Positions 1-11,690 of a stretch of DNA of 64,000 nt are shown here, piece after piece (the first letter of the stretch is position 1; the number at the start of each line of letters is the position of its first letter). The notes below the pieces were generated by a model that worked only from the letters and a program-made list of their open reading frames with translations, was not told the DNA's origin and did no database searches. Source of the DNA: Crotophaga sulcirostris (Eukaryota > Chordata > Aves > Cuculiformes > Crotophagidae); NCBI GenBank assembly GCA_013397455.1, contig VYZB01000016.1, positions 3,299,153 through 3,363,152 on the forward strand, written 5' to 3'. The translations under genes were made by a program, and so were the position numbers.

Positions 1-316
1 CTAGTTCTCTCAGCCTTTCCTTGTAGGAGAGGTACCATTGATCATCTTGGGAGTCTGTGAGAATCTGTAAATCATCTTAGCGGCCCTTTTCTGGACCCTT
101 TCCAGTAGGTCCATATCTCTTATGCTGGGGAGCCCAGAATTGAACCCAGCACTCAAGATGTGGCCTCAGCTGTGCTGATTAGAGGGAAAGAATCATCTCC
201 CTGGACTGGCTTGCGGCACCTTGCCTAATGCAGCCCAGGATACCATTCACCTTCTTTGAGGCAAGGACACATTGCTGTTTCATGTTCAACTCGTCCACCA
301 GGATGCCCAAATAAGT
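1..316 (-). mobile_element. CR1 LINE fragment (ORF2 C-terminal region), cut by window edge
   Basis: Read on the minus strand, this is the part of CR1 ORF2 downstream of the reverse-transcriptase core. The plus strand shows the familiar antisense CR1 wording: CTCTCAGCCTTTCCTTGTAG near the start, then the antisense of the segment encoding a 'FWSPQ'-like stretch (around 130-150) and of 'LVDELN' (around 285-300). Homology stops near 316, where unique AT-rich DNA begins; that is the 5'-truncated end of the element. Its 3' end lies left of the window. About 30 extra bases (49-78) separate two copies of ATCATCTT. Several stops and shifts make it non-coding. This is recognition by eye of a known family; the subfamily is not assigned. 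Confidence 0.9.
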
Positions 317-2167
317 ATTTATTATACAACTTTAAAATGTAAGTGCATTTGAATTTCCTAGATATTTTTCCTAAAACATTGGCAAGACTTACTTATCTGT
401 AATTTTTCTTTGGAAAGAAAAAAGAAATAATTAATTTGATAGTTAAAAACTGTCTAGTTATATCTTTTGGTATTCCTGACTGTTTGCTGATATATTTTGC
501 CTTTACAGTTATTCTGGTTCTATACTAAAATATTAACTAGATCCTTGTGTAAGACATTATACAAAATCCACGTTTTCTTTCATGTAGGTTAATGTAATTT
601 TGAAAGAATATTGAATATAGTATGGTCTCTGTTTTAGAAGATATCAGAAATTGTGTTTATTAGTGTTTTAGAATAGATCCTAGAGCACAAAGAGTAGATA
701 CAATTACAGTAAAAATTGAGCAGCTTGCCTTCTGTAGATCATCAGCTTGTGGAACCCTTGCTCATATTGATAAACACTTAACAAATAATTACATTCCACT
801 AATATAGTATTCAACATGAAGAGACTAACATGACATGACCCCTGAACTTCCACTTCTTCTGGAACAGTTGAAGCAAATGTTAACAGGTATCTCAGGGATT
901 GTTGACAGAAAAGAATATTGTAAATGTGTTATGACAGTCAACTATTTTAATCAATAATACAATGTGACTATAATGAAAGGAGATATGTAGGAATATTATT
1001 AATTTATTCTTCATAAATATTCACCAAACATTGAAGAAAATTACATTTAATAAAGGGAACTTCACACTGCACTGTGTGACTTAAAGGACCACCTTCTCTG
1101 ACATACAGCTGAGGTCATATGTGTCTGGGTCGGTCATTTAACCCACTTTTGGCACATACCATGTAATTTTTCAGAAGTTCTTTGAGCATCACCAGTCAGT
1201 GGCCCTCTCTATAGGATTCTGTAAATTTTACATTCTAATCTAATACATTCTAAATGTCTTACAAACATTTTTACATGGGGAAACACGGTAGTTAAAAATA
1301 AGGAAAATATTCCTCCTTTCTTGATCTCCATTAACTGATCTAAAAGGGTGCAGCCTTGAAATTTGTCTGCATGTGTTCTGCTTTTCTACAGTAGTTATCG
1401 CTTCGTTTCCTATGAGGGAGCAAAGATGTGATAAGATAAAAGAAATGAAGCTTTCAGTTATCTTTTTAATCCTCATTCCTGAGATTACTTTTAAAGAAGG
1501 TATTTTCTCCTATCTTAAGGGATGCTCGAGTATAACTTCTACTAAAATTTATTTTGTTGTTTGTAGCGATTGCAAAAATAAGAGTAACACAAAAGTTCAT
1601 ATCATAGTTGATAGTTATGCAGAATCATACAAATGTCATCCATCTTTGTTAAAAGAGAAAAAGCAAAATATATCCACTGTTTTTTCCTAGCAACTTCTTA
1701 TGTAAACATAGTCTTTTAGCTTGTATCTTAAGATTCAGCTAAGGCAATATTTTGCCACTAAGAAGGTCATCTGATGGTCTATCAGTTCTCTTGTTAGAAG
1801 CATCATTAAGCTTATCCTATGTTTTGTTTTTAATATGTCATGGGTAATGTATTTGCAAATTATATGTATTAACCAAAAGGAATCATGTTATAATGGGAAA
1901 GGTTAACATCCCAGGCATCAAAATTATCTACAATTATCTTAATTTTTAGGCTGGAAAAGGTTCGATTAGACAGATAAATAGCACAATTGTACGTTTTAAT
2001 GGAAGGTGTCATAGTATAAAGAAAAAAAATCAAGGAGTGGAATTAAGGGCCAAAGAGGCATTCAAAAACCCCAAGCAAAGAAACTCTTTAATATCTGGAG
2101 TCAAACTCTACTCACTTTGAGACTTTACAGGTATTTTCCTTCTTGTAAGCAACTATGAAAAATAACT

Positions 2168-2192
2168 AATATATATATATAATATATATATT
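2168..2192. repeat. (AT)n simple repeat
   Basis: Alternating AT with one AA interruption, about 25 bp, just upstream of the 32-bp duplication at 2207. It is short and imperfect. Confidence 0.8.
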
Positions 2193-2206
2193 AATTTAAA
2201 ATGAAT

Positions 2207-2271
2207 TATGCTTTATCCACTTCTACAAGTATAAAGTANTATGCTTTATCCACTTCTACAAGTATAAAGTA
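2207..2271. repeat. Perfect 32-bp direct duplication separated by a single N
   Basis: Positions 2207-2238 and 2240-2271 are identical 32-mers (TATGCTTTATCC through AAGTATAAAGTA), with the only ambiguous base of the window, N2239, exactly between them. A real recent duplication would not need an N at its junction. Overlapping contig ends joined across a nominal one-base gap would look like this, so an assembly artefact is the likelier reading. Confidence 0.9.
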
Positions 2272-3976
2272 GACTTTTGATACATTGCTTTTATCAAACT
2301 TATATACTGTCAAATTCTGTGTGACTATTTCAAAGCATAATTTAGTACTATGAATGAGTAGAGGTTGACGATGATTTATCAGGTCTGTCTGAGTACTTGA
2401 AAAACAACATACCAAAACAAACTTTCTCACCTGAGAAAAATATGGACATGTCTTTTTTGTCTTGTCAGGACAGCTTGTTGAAGACTGTTAGTGCTAAATC
2501 TCATCCTTTCCAAATTTACAACTTCTCTCTTAAACATTTCAAACTGAATTGTCACAGAGCTATAAAATTTTTATTCTTCCCTAAGAAACCATTTCCTATT
2601 TAGTTGTTTGGAATCTACTGTAATATTAATTTTTATTTATCCAATATGTTACATTCAAAATCTACAAATACAAAGGGTTGTTTCTTTTATGGAAGAGTAG
2701 TATTTCTTTGCAACAATTTCTTAAAATAACTCCAGTAAGTTTAAATGGAAATCTGTTCTCTATCAAAAAGGAATATCATGATATAGCAACGTGCATAACT
2801 GAAGATTAAAACAGTATCAGAAAAATTATAGGAAGTGTTAAATGAAAGGAAACCGCCATGTTCCAATACAGGAATAAAGCACGTAAAGGAATTAAAAATT
2901 GCTGGCAAAACTCATCATTAACAGTAGTTCAGATGTGGCCAAGAAAACTAACATAATTTTATAAAATTTAATCCATAAAATCCTTTCTTGTATGTGTCTC
3001 AAACTGCAATTTGTAATGTGTGTGAAGAAATTGCAAATGTAAACTTTATCTGAAATCTGGAGCTTGATGAAATTAGTTTTGTCTTCTGTTTGGTTCTCCA
3101 TTAAGACATAATACTTGCTGTATATTTTTTTTTCTATTAATTGTACCATCACACTTCCTTAATGAAAGGTTTGATATATATGAGGAAGGTTATTAGGAAG
3201 ATTATTTCAAATTTTAGAATAATGCTTACATTTAAGAGTAGTTCTTTCTAGTTGTTCTTTCGGGTGTTTCTTATCCTCTTTCCTGCTTCTTATTGACTTT
3301 ACAGTTAATCCTTTATACAAAATTAAGCTTTTTCTTATTTTTCTTTCTTTTTATTTCTCAAAGTTTCTCTTTTAAAAATATTATTGTGTTTTGATGGAAC
3401 ATCTTTACACAAAAAATGAGACAACAAGGTATGAATTAGGTTGGCTTCTAGAGGGTTGGGTTTTTTTAAATCATTTTACTTTCACAACTAGTATTAAGTG
3501 CATTTTTATAAGCATGTTGGGAAAACTGTAAGTGACTTGGAAGTGTCTTGTCTTAATCCTTACCAAATGTAATGTTTGTTATTTTTATTTGCTAGAATAA
3601 TTTCTATAGTCTTACTAATCTGTGTGTGTAGACAGAAAAGCTCAATATGTAAACTTGATTCTGGTCTGAAAAGGAAAAGTAGACAGGAGGGAAGCAGGGG
3701 CAGAGATAGGAGTGGGGAGCACTAGGGATACAATCAGAGGTTGCGATAAAGTTCACCATTGCCTCGTCTTCTGTTAGTGCCGTGGTGGAACTGATACTTG
3801 CCAAAAGAGGCAGCATCAGCCCTGTTAATGTTTTTATGATTGCTTGTATCAGATGGTGAACAAGAGTTCTTTGGGTTTTCTTCTGAGGAGTGTTGTGTTT
3901 TTTCCTTCCTGCTAGAACACCGAACAAGCCAGCCTATTAATGATCCTTCCCTTTATGGCGAGTTCAGAAGTGACAG

Positions 3977-4382
3977 CGACTGAGGGAGTTGGGGCTGTTT
4001 AGTCTGGAGAAGAGGAGGCTCAGGGGTGACCTTATTGCTCTCTACAACTACCTAAAAGGAGGTTGTAGTCAAGCGGGTGTTGGTCTCTTCTCATAGGTGA
4101 CCAGTGACAGAACTAGAGGGCATAGACTTAAGATTCATCAGGGGAGGTTTAGACTTGATGTTAGGAAGAAGTTCTTCACTGAAAGGGTGATTGGCCACTG
4201 GAATGCGCTGCCCAGGGAGGTGGTGGAGTCGCCGACCCTGGATGTGTTTAAGGGAAGACTGGATGAGGCACTGAGTGCCACGGTTTAAGTGATGGGATGG
4301 TGTTAGTGTTGGCTTATAGGTTGGACTTGATGATCTCAGAGGTCCCTTCCGACCTGGTGATACTGTGATACTGTGTGATACT
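3977..4382 (+). mobile_element. CR1 LINE 3' end, 5'-truncated, with TGATACTG tail
   Basis: This plus-strand CR1 holds the last ~100 codons of ORF2, a short 3' UTR (ending ...GGTTGGACTTGATGATCTCA...) and a 3' tail. The tail carries three TGATACTG octamers (4358-4383) with a TG insertion between the second and third. That differs from the ATTCTATG-type octamer ending typical avian CR1s and seen at 27249 and 36163. The 7-mer GTGACAG occurs just before (3970-3976) and at the end (4383-4389). It could be a short target duplication, but the second copy overlaps the tail motif, and CR1 usually leaves no clean duplication. Confidence 0.93.
4097..4288 (+). pseudogene. CR1 ORF2 C-terminal remnant
   Basis: A 63-codon open stretch reads as the carboxy end of CR1 ORF2: the '[12 protein letters not shown]' motif near residue 16, then '[10 protein letters not shown]' near residue 34, '[10 protein letters not shown]' near residue 50, and the stop. 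This is the short conserved tail after the reverse-transcriptase domain. Upstream (3977-4096) the same protein continues in broken frames ('[13 protein letters not shown]'-like). Without endonuclease or reverse transcriptase it cannot act; the open frame reflects the relative youth of the copy. Confidence 0.9.
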
Positions 4383-4390
4383 GTGACAGG

Positions 4391-7300
4391 AGTCTGTGAG
4401 ATGCATTTGAATGCTAGAGAACAAGCAGAACTATGTGCATAATATAAGCAGCAAGCAGATTTTCTTTCATATATGCACACTATTAAGCACCAAACTGGTT
4501 TTGTTATTTTGAAATGATTTTAGAAAACCTTGCAAAGTCTTGTCTGAGATTTCCTTTATGTTTTGAAGCAAACATCCCTCCCAGCTAATCATGTCCAACA
4601 TTTTAAAACATTGGCTGATGATATGAGAAGTCACAAGGATTTTATAGCTGTCTTAGAAATCCATGAGATGGACTAAAGTAGCAACCTGTGAGTGGAGGTG
4701 CATGCAGTTTGTATCAGTACATTGCAAATGACCCACTAGATTTAACAAAGATTTAACAAAACTGATGAAATTGTCTATTGACTGTAGATAAGTATTGTAT
4801 TTTGAAGTTACAGTGTACATAAGATAGTCTTTTAAGGGGTTTGGTTGAGAGGCTATGTCAGTTTTATTGTTAACTGATGACACTTGGGTGTTGGATTAAA
4901 AAGTCAGGAGGCCTCTTTTTCAGCATGGAATTTGAAACTTAGTATTTACTATAAAACATGTATGTTGCCCTCCTATATTTGGAGATAGTGTCTTTCACTA
5001 TGTTAAAAAGACTAGTTTAGGTCTGTCTTTTTTTGAGCTGACATTGATTCCAAGGAATAAATGAAAGACTGAATTGAATCAATGGAAGAAGTTTTGGTAT
5101 GCAGGAATCATTAAGAAATAATATAGCATTGTAGTAAGAAAAGAAAAGGACCAAAGAGCATAGGTTGAACCCAGAGGGATACCACAGAACATCCCATTAG
5201 AGTAATTCAATTAAAGATTAAAAATATGCATACATATATATATATATGATTGTTTTCTTATTATGAAGTTTAGTCCTGGCTAGAGGAAAAGTTGTATCAG
5301 GGAGATGTGTGTGTTGTGTTGTTTTCCAAAGCTGATGGGGAGAAAATGGAAATAAATGTTTTTAAAAGCTTTGGGTTTACAAGACCATTATATTGTTCTT
5401 AGAAACCTTATGATAAAATTTTCATTAATTCATGAGAAATCACAAGTTTCATGTCTGTAATCTTTTTATGTTACTTTCCTTTTTGACAATGGATCAGTAA
5501 ATAACCAGTGAGAAATCTCAACTTAAGAGGGACAAAAGCAAATTGATCTTTGTGTAGCAAATTCCTTCATGTGGACATATAGTTACTAGTTTTTCAGTCT
5601 TAGGGGGCAGTTTCATTTAAAGTATAATCATAACAAATATGTGGAATAAATTGCTTTCACCTCTATAGTAGCTAATCAGCCCCCTTAGCACCATGACAGC
5701 ACTTAAATTTAGAATAGGTTTGAAAGAAGAAAATAAAATTGTAGTTTTTTCCACCTTGGGAGATTGGGGTAGGCTTAAAGTTCCCGACAGATAAAGGTGT
5801 TTTTCTGTTGATTATTTTGTGCTTATTTTTCTGCTGTGAATAATACTGTGTTCTAATAGATATTTGGGGTCAGATCCCTGCAGGCGAAAGCATGAGGAAA
5901 TTCTCAAGTACTAAATTCAGTTACTTAGTTACCGTGTTACTGTACTGCTGCATGTCTTGATTTCATCTAAGCAGTCATGCTTTGTAAATGCACTTTTACC
6001 TTTCTACATTTAGTGATGTAAATACACTTGGTGTCTTGTGTAGCATGTTCTTTGCATGTGCCATTTCTGCAGATCTGGAATGAAACCTCTAAACCCTCCA
6101 GTACCAAGAGTTTCTTTTCTTGCACTTCTTTTTGTGAGCATTAGAGTTTGGTATCTATTCTGTCCCCAGCAGGCAGCAACACGTACACAAAAAAATGGCT
6201 TTTTTCTTCTTTTTTTAATGTAAGAGAAGAACCTGGCTTTGGTTGGTTTGGATTTCTTTGGTTCTGCTTTTATTTTTTTAAAACCTGTGTTTTGAAAAGA
6301 CTCTGTTATTTGTATACTGTAAGTGTGAGTTCTAGTTTTGTTTTGTGACTTTTGGGAGTGTGGTTAATCACAGCACTGATTTTCTTAAATAAAAGTGAAT
6401 CAATGCTCCATAATCAGTGCTTACCGATTTCTGATAACTATACTGGTTATTCCCAAATTGTGCAGCAGTTTTTCTTTATTGTTATCTGTATGTATTCTTG
6501 GTCAAAACCTGTTGTGTTTCATCTCATGATGTAAACGACTTTAAATAGCAAACTCGATTATTAATTAATATTAGTAATTAACATAATACAAACAGTATGC
6601 ATTGCTCTTGGGATACAAGTGGGAAGGCTAAGTCCCTGCCTAGAAAGAGCAGGGTAACAACATGGGTATGATCTGCATGCAAAAACCTAAAATATTTATA
6701 AATACGTGCGTCTGCATGTGTCTAAACTATGCATGTATACAAAACTTGGCATTCTTTTCATAATCTTGTAATAATTACAATTTTAGTCTAACTACTTGTG
6801 CATATGAACAAATAATATTATTTTTCTTATTGTATTTGTAATCATGTTGTGGCAGGGACAGAATTTTTTCCAAGGAATGTTGGATGAAATAGGTGTAGAA
6901 GTAGAAACAACTATCTCGAATGTGACAGTTCTCTTTGTGATACCTAAAAAGGATGCAGATATATATATGGCTTTCACTAATGTCTTTTCACATGTAGTTA
7001 ATATGTTTTATTGATAAACAGTCTTGTCTTCCAACTTTTAACCCTAATGTCTAAATCTTCACATACATTTATGTTTATGTTTGCATGTGCTATATTTAGT
7101 TTTCCGGTATATATAGTGGAATTCATAGTCACTAAGTGATGAAGAATCATACACAAAGTTAAATAACAACTCCATTGGAGGTTCTATTTGTAAGCTTGCA
7201 TTTGGTATTAATGGTTCCGTGGTTTCTATATGTGTTTTAAACATTAAATTCAATTATTCCAATTTATGTATAAAGATTTTGAGAGATACTTATTTGGACA

Positions 7301-10300
7301 GTTTCATTAGAGTTGTGGCCTTTGTCTTGGTCCTACTTCAAACCACCCTTATACCATGATTGTCTTTCCTTTGTATATCCCATCAACCACAGCTTCTAGC
7401 ATCTCTAATCTAACAGAGGATTTCTTCCAGGGGGAGGCTCTGCTCCCCCAATCCATTGAGGTGTCAGAACTAAAGCCAGTTGCTACAGTGAAGACAAAGA
7501 TGTTCCATAAACCATACAAACTGACTCAACAGACAACAAATATCAGCTGTATCATGGGACCCTGGGACTCTTCTGTCATTTGAGAAATTTCCTTTGGTCT
7601 CTGTTCCTACCATGCATGTGTGTGGTAGCCGCTGCTTTGCATAGCTGGACAACAGTAGTTTTAAATTAGTGTTTGCAAAGGCTTTTTATTCTTGGTTAAT
7701 TTTTTTTTCCTTAAGATGGACTAAGTATTTTTTTGGTCTTATCACTTGTCGTTTTTTCTTTTTTTTGAGTATTTATGAAAGAATTTTTCCTCTTCTTAAT
7801 TTGTGACATTATATAGTGTCTTGATTAAGGAAAGCAGCAGACCTAGGTTAGTGCTGTAGAAAGAAAGCTTACTCTAACCAATGGTTTGATATACCATATT
7901 AAATCCTAAAGCAGCACAACTTATTAACCATCTGTCTTTTCTATACTGCCATATATTAGTACTATCTTTAGGTTAGTTAATTTCAATGATTATGCTTTCT
8001 CTGACTTGTGAAAGGTCTTTACACATTCTGACATTATAATCCTATAGTGTTGCCAGAAATATCAGCAAGTTTTTTTGACAACTATGCTACAGATATTGAC
8101 CCTCTTCATATAGGGAGAAGGACCTTCTTGGTCCAGACACATGCAAGTAGAAGAACAGGTTGTGTGACTGTTGGACGTGGGAAGTTCAACTCTCAAGAGC
8201 AAGGCGACCGATCTCAGGAGCACTGCTTGCAGAAGGCTGCTTGGAGCAGTCCAGTCAAGAACTGTCTTAAGATTTCACTCACTGAATTTAGTGAATTGGA
8301 CAAAGTAACTTTTAGTACAATCTCTATTTTAAGTACAGTCTGTTGCAGAAAAAGGTGTCTTAAGGTGGGATGGAAAAATTCAGTGTTCAGTAGCAGATTG
8401 AAAGATAAATTGATTTAAACTCTGTACTTCAGAAGTGAAATGTTACAGCAGTCAGGCTCAGGATGGCCTCAGATTAGACGTTTCTGCAGGCAAGTCCAAA
8501 TTCTGTCCTATCCACACAAGTGTTATCTCTGATGCCATTAAGAATCACCTTGCTGTCTTCAGCCCACCACTCACTTGCTATTTTAGTTTGTGTCCGTTAT
8601 GTTCATTTATCCAGAACTGCCTTTGCTCTGCTTCAAGGCTACCCTGAGGCATCCTGCTTCCTGCCCATGTCATGATACCATGACGCAGCTTCAAAGTGTG
8701 AAGTCTTGAAGCATTCTGGAACACGGCAAAAAGAACTGTAGCTCGTTGAATAAAACAAACACTGTTCAAATTTCCCAAACTTTGGTGCCTTGGGCAAACA
8801 CCCTGTTTGCTTTTCCATTATTCCCCTTCAGGGCCTGCTTTGAATGAAACAGTGCTGTGCCAGGCATCAACTTAGGAGGAGCAATGGTACTGTGTGTATT
8901 GGCAGATCTGAAGATTTTTTCTGTGACTGGAGGATTGATCTTGAACTTGAAAGTGTTTCAAGGGCTGAGGATGTGCATAAATCAGTGAAAACACTGGTAA
9001 TTGAGGCAACAATAGCAATTCGGAATAACATATTTGTTTTAATACCATTTGAAAGGTAGAGGCAGTAGAAACATATTTTATCTACACCATTGACCAAAAC
9101 ACAGGCTACAATACCTCAAGCATGGTTTTGGGGTGGGTTGTTTTTTTTTTGCATCTCTAGCATCCAATATTAAAATAAAGATATTCTGCAATACCCAAAA
9201 CAAAACAACAACAAAACAATGTCGCTGTGGTTTAATGAACAGCTGTAGTATGTGGGGCCCAAAGTATCTGCACATTACTATAACCATGTCTGGACTTAAA
9301 GGTGCATCTTTCAGATATAGACAAAAAGCATGATAAACTCATTGAAAATACAATGTAGTTAATTAAAAATTATTTACAGGCATTTGCCAGCTACAGAATT
9401 ACAGAATTCATAAGCTGCAAAGTTGAGCTAAAAACCTGTCAATATTTCACTAGTTAACCCATCTGGAGTCTGTGTTTAATTACATTGAACCTGAAAGTGC
9501 AAACTAAAGAACTGACATACCACTAAACTGATTAAGTTGCTAACAGCCACTCAAATGTATTTTATGGCCATTCCACTCCTGCCTGCAGCTTCTTGCTTTT
9601 CTTACCATGATGCAGACTGCATCCATATTAGCTGAACCACTGAGTCAATTCAACAACAATGAAAACAAAAAAAGAAGGAAAGAAACAATAGAGAAAGGCG
9701 AAAACAAGGGGGAGAGTGGGAAGAGAAATAATTTTTATTGTTTTAGATTCCTGAATGGGAACCAGTTCAGGAACAGTCCAGTGTTGGTGCAGAGGAGGGA
9801 AACATATGGGAAAACCTCTTGAATAACAGCTTGCACATGTGCTAGCGTAGCTATAGTATGAATTGTATTCTAGATAGTTTAACTGTATTGGGTATGCTTA
9901 CAGCATAGCCACAATGCTGGCTGCAGTGGACACACGCAGATATACCTGGGGAAAAGCTCAGATTTCCATTCAGTTCATTTTCCAGCACTATTTTATAGAG
10001 CCCACTTCATTTACTGGATACTGACTTGAACTGACAACACTCTCCAGGCTTACATTTACAATGCTTAACACACATTAATTCTGCTGCCCTGAAAAAGAAA
10101 ATATATTTTGCCCTTATCACTAAGCACTCTACCACTGATATTCCTAGAAAGAAGCTGAATTTTCTTCTGCCAGTTAAAGTCTGCAGGCAAAGGATTTTGT
10201 TTCATTCCAGGTAAATGATGCATAGAGTTGTATAGTGCAAACAGTAATTTTAAGTACTATTTGGTATCACAGCAAAATATTTTTTTCAGAGTGCAAAAAA

Positions 10301-11339
10301 TCTTATAAATGATCTCATGTATGTTGATAGTACTGGATTCTCTGCTAAGCCAGAGTAAACAGAAAGAATGTAAAAACAACTGCAGAAGAGACCTCAGTAT
10401 AATGTACAACCATAGCATTTCATCAGAATTGCAGTTTACTTTCAGTATTAAGGTCCACTGTAAATTAGTAAATTAAAAGCTAATTTATGGAAAATTGTGG
10501 TTAAGGGGCATAAATCCTTTATTTGCATTTTTAAATGAAGGAAACAGAGGAGAATAAATTGCATATTTCAGATATTCTAGAAGGAAACACATTTTATTTT
10601 CATCCCACTTTCTTAATTATGCTCTTTTCTCCAAATAAAGTTGATTTTGCCAGTCAAGGCTTTGTGCTAAATGATATTGCAAAAATCGCTCATTTTTTTC
10701 AGAACTGTTTATCATCTAAAGCTTCTGTGGACTTTTACTGGAGATATGCCTATGTAACACTCTGGAAATCAGGTCCATAATAGCTGCATCCTTCTACACT
10801 GCTGACAGTATTTTAGAAACCCTTTGAGAGAGACTGTCTAAAAGGAAATTTTAAATTCAAACACTTTCCTGAGAAAAATACCATCAATAATAATTATTTC
10901 TCAGTCTGTAATAAAAGTCGCAGCAAAATTAATTTGTTTGCTGCTTTTTGTATATACACATATGCATAAAAATATATAGAAATACGCATGACTCAAGCTG
11001 TGCAAATAATGGATTTTTGGTCTAGCTCCCAATCAATGTAAAAGGCCCAAAGTACCATCAAATGATTTATTCTTACTGAGCCGATTTTTTCTTTCAAAAT
11101 TCATGATGAATAGATAAGTTCAAAAAAGGGTTTTTATAAAAAGAAGCCTTTTTTAAATTAAAAAGTAATGTATGTGAGGGAAGTGTTAGTTGTCTATAAT
11201 TTAGAGAAGATGGATGGTGTTTCTGAAAGTAACAGAATGGGAGGTTTTAGAAGTGAGAAAAATACAATTACAAATCAGTCCATTTTAATGAAATAAAGAA
11301 TTGGGAAAAACCTCAACTGTTGTACGTTGTTAGAAAACA
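4391..11339. other. Unique AT-rich non-coding DNA
   Basis: I see no gene and no long repeat in about 7 kb. Contents noted: a short (AT)n at 5232-5248, a GC-rich 7-bp-stem hairpin at 7430-7449, and open frames at 7356-7583 and 8047-8418 that match no domain I know. A fragment near 6605-6660 (around GTCCCTGCCTAGAAAGAGC) faintly resembles an old vertebrate repeat but is too short to call. Confidence 0.65.
5232..5248. repeat. (AT)n simple repeat
   Basis: A short run of about eight AT units. Nothing functional is implied. Confidence 0.75.
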
Positions 11340-11690
11340 GAGACACAAATAACCGCCAGAATAGTTTCATCAAGAATAATTCACACCAAACCAATTGATG
11401 TTGAATTTGTTACAGAATAATGGGCTTTGTGGATTGAAATGTAGTGGTGGTTGTCGCATATCTTAAATTTATTAAAGCTGTTGATGCTGTCTCAGATGAG
11501 ACTCCTATAAGCAAGCTAGGAGATAATAGTAAGGTAGATGCAAAACTGTTGGGGAAACAAGGTGTTTTCAGAAAGGTTAGATAGTACCTGCCTTTAGAAG
11601 AGATGTGGGTTGCCAGGTTGACTTCTTGTAATCCCTTCTGGTCCAGTTTTCTGTCTTTGCATAATTCTGTCATTTGCTGATGACATTTGT
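11340..11690 (+). mobile_element. Ancient CR1-group LINE relic, reverse-transcriptase core
   Basis: A highly decayed reverse-transcriptase segment. AATAACCGCCAGAATAG... ACACCAAACCAAT (11349-11394) fits the 'NRQ-F-K--S-QTN' region before motif A. Next, 11459-11500 translates as YLKFIKAVDAVSDE, which lines up with the CR1 motif A block 'YLDFSKAFD' and has the catalytic Asp replaced by Lys. CCTATAAGCAAGCTAGG (11506-11522) continues the family pattern. Beyond ~11560 homology is weak; TTTGCTGATGACAT near 11673 could be the FADD box after internal loss, so the right boundary is tentative. It belongs to an older CR1 lineage than the 27249 or 36163 copies. Confidence 0.7.

Larger units (their letters stand above)
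317..3969. other. Unique AT-rich non-coding DNA
   Basis: I recognise no gene here. Open frames are short, lack known domains and look like chance in AT-rich DNA. Two small features stand out: an (AT)n tract at about 2168-2192, and a 32-bp duplication around an N at 2239, both listed separately. The frame at 3604-3927 (minus, 107 codons) has no recognisable domain and abuts a CR1 insertion. Confidence 0.7.

Noticed and set aside
3604..3927. 107-codon minus-strand frame just left of a CR1
   Set aside because: No domain, no repeat match I can defend, and no second line of evidence such as splice sites.
4091..4480. 129-codon minus-strand frame
   Set aside because: Antisense shadow of the plus-strand CR1 ORF2 end.
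6605..6660. AAGTCCCTGCCTAGAAAGAGC resembling an ancient vertebrate repeat
   Set aside because: Too short and diverged to separate from chance by eye.
8047..8418. 123-codon open frame on the plus strand
   Set aside because: It starts with GTG, has no recognisable domain or splice context, and its composition looks like chance; long enough to notice but not to support a gene.
9394..9440. ACAGAATTACAGAATTCATAAG resembling an antisense CR1 tail
   Set aside because: The match does not continue into a CR1 3' UTR on either side.
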